NCBI GenBank assembly: GCA_021823045.1
Contig: JAKAPB010000034.1
Coordinates: forward strand, 1-10,126
Length of the DNA stretch: 10,126 nt
Direction of reading: 5' to 3'
Source: Actinomycetes bacterium
GTDB lineage: Bacteria; Actinomycetota; Acidimicrobiia; Acidimicrobiales; Acidimicrobiaceae
In this document: piece by piece, positions 7,311 to 10,126 of the stretch
Position numbering within the stretch: the first letter of the stretch is position 1
How the letters are laid out: every line of letters begins with the position of its first letter
Notes under the pieces: model-generated
Told to the model about the DNA's origin: nothing
Database searches by the model: none
The model's input: the letters and a program-made list of their open reading frames with translations, nothing else
Position numbers and translations under genes: made by a program

Positions 7311-7414
7311 ATTCACCCGGCAATTGCTTGGAATGTATTTTTGGCAACTACTGTACCTAATGATCTCAAGACTTATATCCTGTTGGAGTCGTCGATGAGT
7401 TCGTCGGTTCTACC

Positions 7415-7425
7415 AGGGGGTGATC
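7415..7425 (+). promoter_or_regulatory. Extended Shine-Dalgarno deciding a TTG start
   Basis: AGGGGGTGATC differs by one base from AGGAGGTGATC, the sequence complementary to the 3' tail of bacterial 16S rRNA (known). It ends directly before TTG at 7426, leaving the usual five bases from the purine core. The longer frame starting at GTG 7420 would place the start inside this site. Confidence 0.65.
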
Positions 7426-8202
7426 TTGAAGTCGATAGGGATAATCTTCGCAATGGATGAAGAGCTCTTCCGACTCCTTGAGATGATCGAGCCGTACAAG
7501 GTAGTTGACGGAGTGCTGGGGAGGTTTTACACCCGCCTGGTGGAATATGGCGGCCTTGAGTTCCAGCTGGTTCTAACCAAGTCGGGGATGGGTAAAGTCC
7601 GAGCGGCTGCCCATGCCACCGAAATGCTAATTAAGTTTGCCCCTTCAGCGGTCATGAGTTTTGGGCTTTCGGGGGCGGTTAGTGAACTCGTTGGAATTGG
7701 AGACCTTGTGGTGGTCAACTCGGTACTCCAGCATGACTTTGACCTTGGTTCACTAGCGGATTTAAGCCATCAACAACCAAAGGAGTCTCAGCTTGCGCAG
7801 AGGATGGGCGATTTGCTCGCTGGGTACTCCGACGAGCTCGACGAGATTTGGTCCTCAAGGGTTAGCGACACTTTTGGTCGGATCCCGCGGATTCACATCG
7901 GTACGGTCATCACCGGCGATAGGCTGATTACCTCAAATGCGGAAAGGGCGATCCTGAAGGATCGATTCCCGGGAGCGCTCTGCGTTGATATGGAGATCTA
8001 CAGCGTCGCACAGGTTGCCAAGCTCGCAAATACTCCCTGGGCGGGTATCAAGATTATCTCAGATGAGGCAAATGACTCATTTAATCCTAGAGAAGTTATG
8101 AGTTTCTGCAACGAACACGGCAGCTCGGTTTTGGCACAGATAGCCATGTGGAGTTTTGAGATCTTCACCGGTACCAACGGTGAGTGGACGGGGAATTTAT
8201 AA
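7426..8202 (+). CDS. mtnN: 5'-methylthioadenosine/S-adenosylhomocysteine nucleosidase-like protein
   Basis: A 258-residue member of the PNP/UDP phosphorylase superfamily. MTA/SAH nucleosidases cleave the N-glycosidic bond of methylthioadenosine and S-adenosylhomocysteine in the cytoplasm, for methionine salvage and clearance of a methyltransferase inhibitor. Seen: N-terminus MKSIGIIFAMDEEL, with Glu13 in the place of the catalytic Glu12 of E. coli MTAN; GLSGAV 80-85; QHDFD 102-106; TGD 163-165; CVDME 186-190; and KIISDEAND 209-217, with Asp213 as the purine-contacting Asp. The usual MEGAA is MEIYS here, so substrate range may differ; futalosine hydrolase or another nucleosidase remains possible. 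The protein is somewhat longer than the usual 230 residues. The TTG start at 7426 follows a near-perfect extended Shine-Dalgarno and gives the family N-terminus directly. The gene lies 100 bp upstream of scpA, same strand. Confidence 0.8.
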   Translation: MKSIGIIFAMDEELFRLLEMIEPYKVVDGVLGRFYTRLVEYGGLEFQLVLTKSGMGKVRAAAHATEMLIKFAPSAVMSFGLSGAVSELVGIGDLVVVNSVLQHDFDLGSLADLSHQQPKESQLAQRMGDLLAGYSDELDEIWSSRVSDTFGRIPRIHIGTVITGDRLITSNAERAILKDRFPGALCVDMEIYSVAQVAKLANTPWAGIKIISDEANDSFNPREVMSFCNEHGSSVLAQIAMWSFEIFTGTNGEWTGNL

Positions 8203-8302
8203 TTTAGCTCATAGGTCTAGCGGCAATTAGTGTGCACCATAAACCTGTCCAATCAACTGTTCGAAGCGATATGAAGGTCAAAACAGACCGTAGGCGGTTA
8301 AG

Positions 8303-9082
8303 TTGAAAGTAAGTGTTGACGAAGCCGGATTCACGGGACCAATCGGTTTGCTACTCGAATTAGTGTCAGCTCAGCGCATCGATCTCTGGCAGGTCTCAAT
8401 TTCAAAACTTGTCGATGATTACCTAAGTCGGATAGAAGAGATCATCGCCTTTGATCTCGAAGGTGCTTCGGAGTTCTTGAGTGTGGCGGCAACCCTAGTA
8501 GCAATGAAATCCAGACGCCTGCTTCCACCCAAGGAAGTCGAGGACGAGGCGGACGAGGAATTTACCAGAGAACGTGAGCTTTTGCTAATCAAAATGCTCG
8601 AGCTAAAGATCTACAAGGACGCATCCGGCTCCATCTTGGACCAACTTGTGCTCGCATCGAAGGGCGTTCCGAGAAGGGGTAGCTTTCCAAAAGAGCTATT
8701 ACTCAATCTGTCTGACCCGCTGTCGGAGGTGACGACTAGCGATCTTTTTGAAAAAATGAAGGCGATAATGCTCGCCCAGCCTCGAAGTATCGTAGATGAC
8801 TCCCATCTTTTTCAAAGACGGATCGATTCAGAGTTGCTACGGAAGAGGACCATTTCGGAACTCGAACAGAAAAAGCGGATGGGCTTTTCAGAGCTTGTCG
8901 ATTGGAGCGATTCGCGCCTCGAAGTCGTCGCTACGTTTCTGTTACTTTTGGAGGGTTATCGGTTAGGAATTATTGAGCTTAATCAACCGGAGCTGCTGGG
9001 TGACCTTTGGGTCGTTTGGCTCGGGTGGATTTCCGACCGGGCAAAACAGGAGATGAACTCACTCCTTGATGCGTTGAGCTGA
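8303..9082 (+). CDS. scpA: Segregation and condensation protein A (kleisin of Smc-ScpAB)
   Basis: The 259-residue kleisin subunit of the bacterial condensin, which bridges the Smc heads and binds ScpB to organise and segregate the chromosome. Seen: FTGPIGLLLELV at 10-21 (family FEGPLDLLL), the N-terminal helical Smc-neck-binding region with LVDDYL at 36-41, and SEFLSVAATLVAMKSRRLLPP at 57-76, the strongest family block. An acidic linker follows at 78-90. A C-terminal winged-helix region runs from about 185 to 255, with VVATFLLLLEGYRLGII at 208-224. The TTG start at 8303 has AGGCGG five bases upstream; no other in-frame start precedes the conserved FTGP block. scpB follows after a 31-bp gap, and with the pseudouridine synthase they form an apparent operon. 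The 100 bp before scpA show no clear terminator, so read-through from the nucleosidase gene is possible. Confidence 0.95.
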   Translation: MKVSVDEAGFTGPIGLLLELVSAQRIDLWQVSISKLVDDYLSRIEEIIAFDLEGASEFLSVAATLVAMKSRRLLPPKEVEDEADEEFTRERELLLIKMLELKIYKDASGSILDQLVLASKGVPRRGSFPKELLLNLSDPLSEVTTSDLFEKMKAIMLAQPRSIVDDSHLFQRRIDSELLRKRTISELEQKKRMGFSELVDWSDSRLEVVATFLLLLEGYRLGIIELNQPELLGDLWVVWLGWISDRAKQEMNSLLDALS

Positions 9083-9113
9083 TGAACTGCGATCTAACCT
9101 GACAGTGAGATGT

Positions 9114-9791
9114 ATGGAGCAGAACCTAGCAAGTGATGAGATAGTTGATTTGGACGATGCATCGCAGGAGGTAGCCGCTGTATCAGCTATTAAATCGGAG
9201 GCAGTTGCCCTTGAGAGCGACAGAGGGCCGGCGACGGCAATTCAGAGGGCGATAGAAGCGATACTGCTTGTATCGTCAGACCCGGTGTCTTCGAAATCGA
9301 TTGCATTGGTACTGGCGGTGTCCGAAACTGACGTTATCGCAGAGATGGGCAAAATTGCGCGCTTTTACCTAAGTACTGGACGCGGATTTGAGCTTGCAAA
9401 AATAGCCGGAGGGTATCAGCTTCGCACCTCTGGTGAATTGGCGCCGATATTAGAGCGGTACTTGAATGAGCAGCTTGCTCCTCGGCTATCGGGAGCTGCA
9501 CTTGAGGTGCTAGCGATAGTCGCTTATAAGCAGCCGGTTTCAAGAGCACAGGTATCGGCAATTCGTGGCGTAAATTCTGATGGCGTGATGAAAATGCTCC
9601 AAGCCCGAGGGTATTTGAGAATTATTGGAAGGGATCGAGGCCCTGGCCAGGCGATACTCTATGGAACAACTCAACTATTTCTTGAAAGGCTCGGCGTCGA
9701 CTCGTTATCCGATCTCCCGCCACTTTCAGATTTTGTCCCATCGGCAGAAGTTCTCGAAGCAATAGAGGCGAGCCTGAAAGAAGATGGCTGA
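9114..9791 (+). CDS. scpB: Segregation and condensation protein B
   Basis: The 225-residue ScpB dimerises and binds the middle of ScpA in the Smc condensin. Seen: a polar, Ala/Glu/Asp-rich extension at 1-40; a first winged helix at about 42-105 with AIEAILLVSSDPVS near 47-59 and GGYQLRT 99-105; and a second winged helix at about 123-195 with LSGAALEVLAIVAYKQP at 125-141, IRGVNSDGVMKML 150-162, GRDRGPGQAILYGTT 172-186 and the closing LGVDSLSDLPPL. The start is uncertain. The frame opens at GTG 9105; ATG 9114 is chosen, but neither has a strong ribosome site, and coupling to scpA, 31 bp upstream, is likely. The last 8 bp overlap the start of the pseudouridine synthase gene, pointing to one transcription unit. 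Confidence 0.95.
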   Translation: MEQNLASDEIVDLDDASQEVAAVSAIKSEAVALESDRGPATAIQRAIEAILLVSSDPVSSKSIALVLAVSETDVIAEMGKIARFYLSTGRGFELAKIAGGYQLRTSGELAPILERYLNEQLAPRLSGAALEVLAIVAYKQPVSRAQVSAIRGVNSDGVMKMLQARGYLRIIGRDRGPGQAILYGTTQLFLERLGVDSLSDLPPLSDFVPSAEVLEAIEASLKEDG

Positions 9792-10126
9792 TATCGAGTA
9801 TCCCGAGGTCGACTCGAATAGGGAGAGGGTCCAGAAGGTGCTTGCGCGTCTCGGATACGGGTCGCGCCGCAGCTGCGAGGAGATGCTACTGGCCGGCCGA
9901 GTAGAAGTGAACGGTTCCCTTGCGGTTTTAGGGGATCGGATGGACCCGGAAACCGATACCTTGTCAATCGACGGGATCCAGGTCTCTACACAAACGGGCC
10001 TGGTCTATTACCTCCTCAATAAACCGAGTGGTGTCGTGGTAACCTCCAACGATCCGCAAGGACGAAAGTCGGTATTGGAGTTTGTTCCAAAAGAACCCCG
10101 AGTCTTTTCCGTTGGACGTCTCGATC
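9784..10126 (+). CDS. RsuA/RluB-type pseudouridine synthase, N-terminal part
   Basis: The first 114 codons are visible and the right window edge cuts the gene. It converts specific uridines of rRNA to pseudouridine. Seen: an S4 RNA-binding domain at about 14-62 (RVQKVLARLGYGSRR, then MLLAGRVEVNG), then YYLLNKPSGVVVTSND at 75-90 opening the catalytic domain, and GRLD at 111-114, the motif carrying the catalytic Asp, right at the edge. RluB (23S rRNA) is the likeliest type because RluB-like genes commonly follow scpB, but RsuA/RluB/RluE cannot be told apart from this part. The ATG at 9784 lies within the last codons of scpB (8-bp overlap), indicating translational coupling. The short N-terminal lead of 13 residues is normal. 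Confidence 0.93.
   Translation, partial: MADIEYPEVDSNRERVQKVLARLGYGSRRSCEEMLLAGRVEVNGSLAVLGDRMDPETDTLSIDGIQVSTQTGLVYYLLNKPSGVVVTSNDPQGRKSVLEFVPKEPRVFSVGRLD

Larger units (their letters stand above)
7062..7425. promoter_or_regulatory. Divergent intergenic region between helicase and nucleosidase genes
   Basis: About 360 bp separate the two divergent starts, so promoters for both sides should lie here. No -35/-10 pair with good spacing was convincing; TTATAT at 7373-7378 is a possible -10 for the nucleosidase gene without a matching -35. The open frames seen here (a 100-codon frame on plus, a 71-codon frame on minus) overlap each other, lack ribosome sites and resemble no family, so they are not called genes. 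The stretch holds a tandem direct repeat and nested inverted repeats, listed separately. Confidence 0.5.

Noticed and set aside
7096..7398. 100-codon plus-strand frame before the nucleosidase gene
   Set aside because: There is no ribosome site and the composition is unlike the neighbours. It overlaps an opposite-strand frame and the repeats, so it is probably a non-coding leader or promoter region.
9671..9967. 98-codon minus-strand frame over the scpB/pseudouridine synthase junction
   Set aside because: It lies antisense to two clear genes; Arg/Ser/Pro-rich shadow translation.
1..10126. CRISPR, defence island, prophage or toxin-antitoxin system
   Set aside because: No repeat-spacer pattern, phage genes, or toxin/antitoxin pair was seen. 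The MrfA-like helicase is a repair-type protein standing alone, without BREX, DISARM or similar partners.

Overview
The window is chromosomal DNA of moderate GC (about half, judged by eye) carrying housekeeping genes typical of an actinomycete-like bacterium. The site-2 protease, trpS, scpA, scpB and RsuA/RluB-type pseudouridine synthase genes commonly sit together in Actinomycetota and other Gram-positive-type genomes. The relic transposase resembles actinobacterial IS5-family enzymes. An acidimicrobial-type actinobacterium of moderate GC would fit, but this placement is an inference from gene content and style, not from a marker gene.

Layout. 1-531 (+): the C-terminal part of an M50 (site-2) membrane protease, cut by the left edge. 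586-2301 (-): a PAS-GGDEF-EAL protein of cyclic-di-GMP metabolism, converging on the protease gene. 2298-2483 (-): a possible small Cys/His-rich ORF whose stop overlaps the start of the GGDEF-EAL gene as ATGA. 2732-3346 (-): a decayed IS5-family transposase broken by two frameshifts and an internal stop, not visible as a single ORF. 3432-4439 (-): trpS. 4497-7061 (-): a large MrfA/YprA-type DEAH helicase with a C-terminal cysteine cluster. 7062-7425: a divergent intergenic region with a tandem direct repeat and a nested inverted repeat. 7426-8202 (+): a nucleosidase of the MTA/SAH family. 8303-9082 (+) and 9114-9791 (+): scpA and scpB. 9784-10126 (+): the first 114 codons of an RsuA/RluB-type pseudouridine synthase, cut by the right edge.

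How the genes relate. ScpA and ScpB are the kleisin and winged-helix partners of the Smc condensin and probably form one transcription unit with the pseudouridine synthase, whose start lies inside scpB. The helicase and trpS are co-oriented, 57 bp apart, and may be co-transcribed. The ancestral protease/trpS/scpAB/synthase cluster appears to have been opened up and partly inverted: trpS now points away from scpAB, and a c-di-GMP gene, an IS relic, a helicase and a nucleosidase lie between cluster members. No RNA gene, CRISPR array, prophage or defence system is seen. The main non-routine items are the hidden IS relic, the small Cys/His ORF, the repeats at 7221-7310 and several unusual translation starts.
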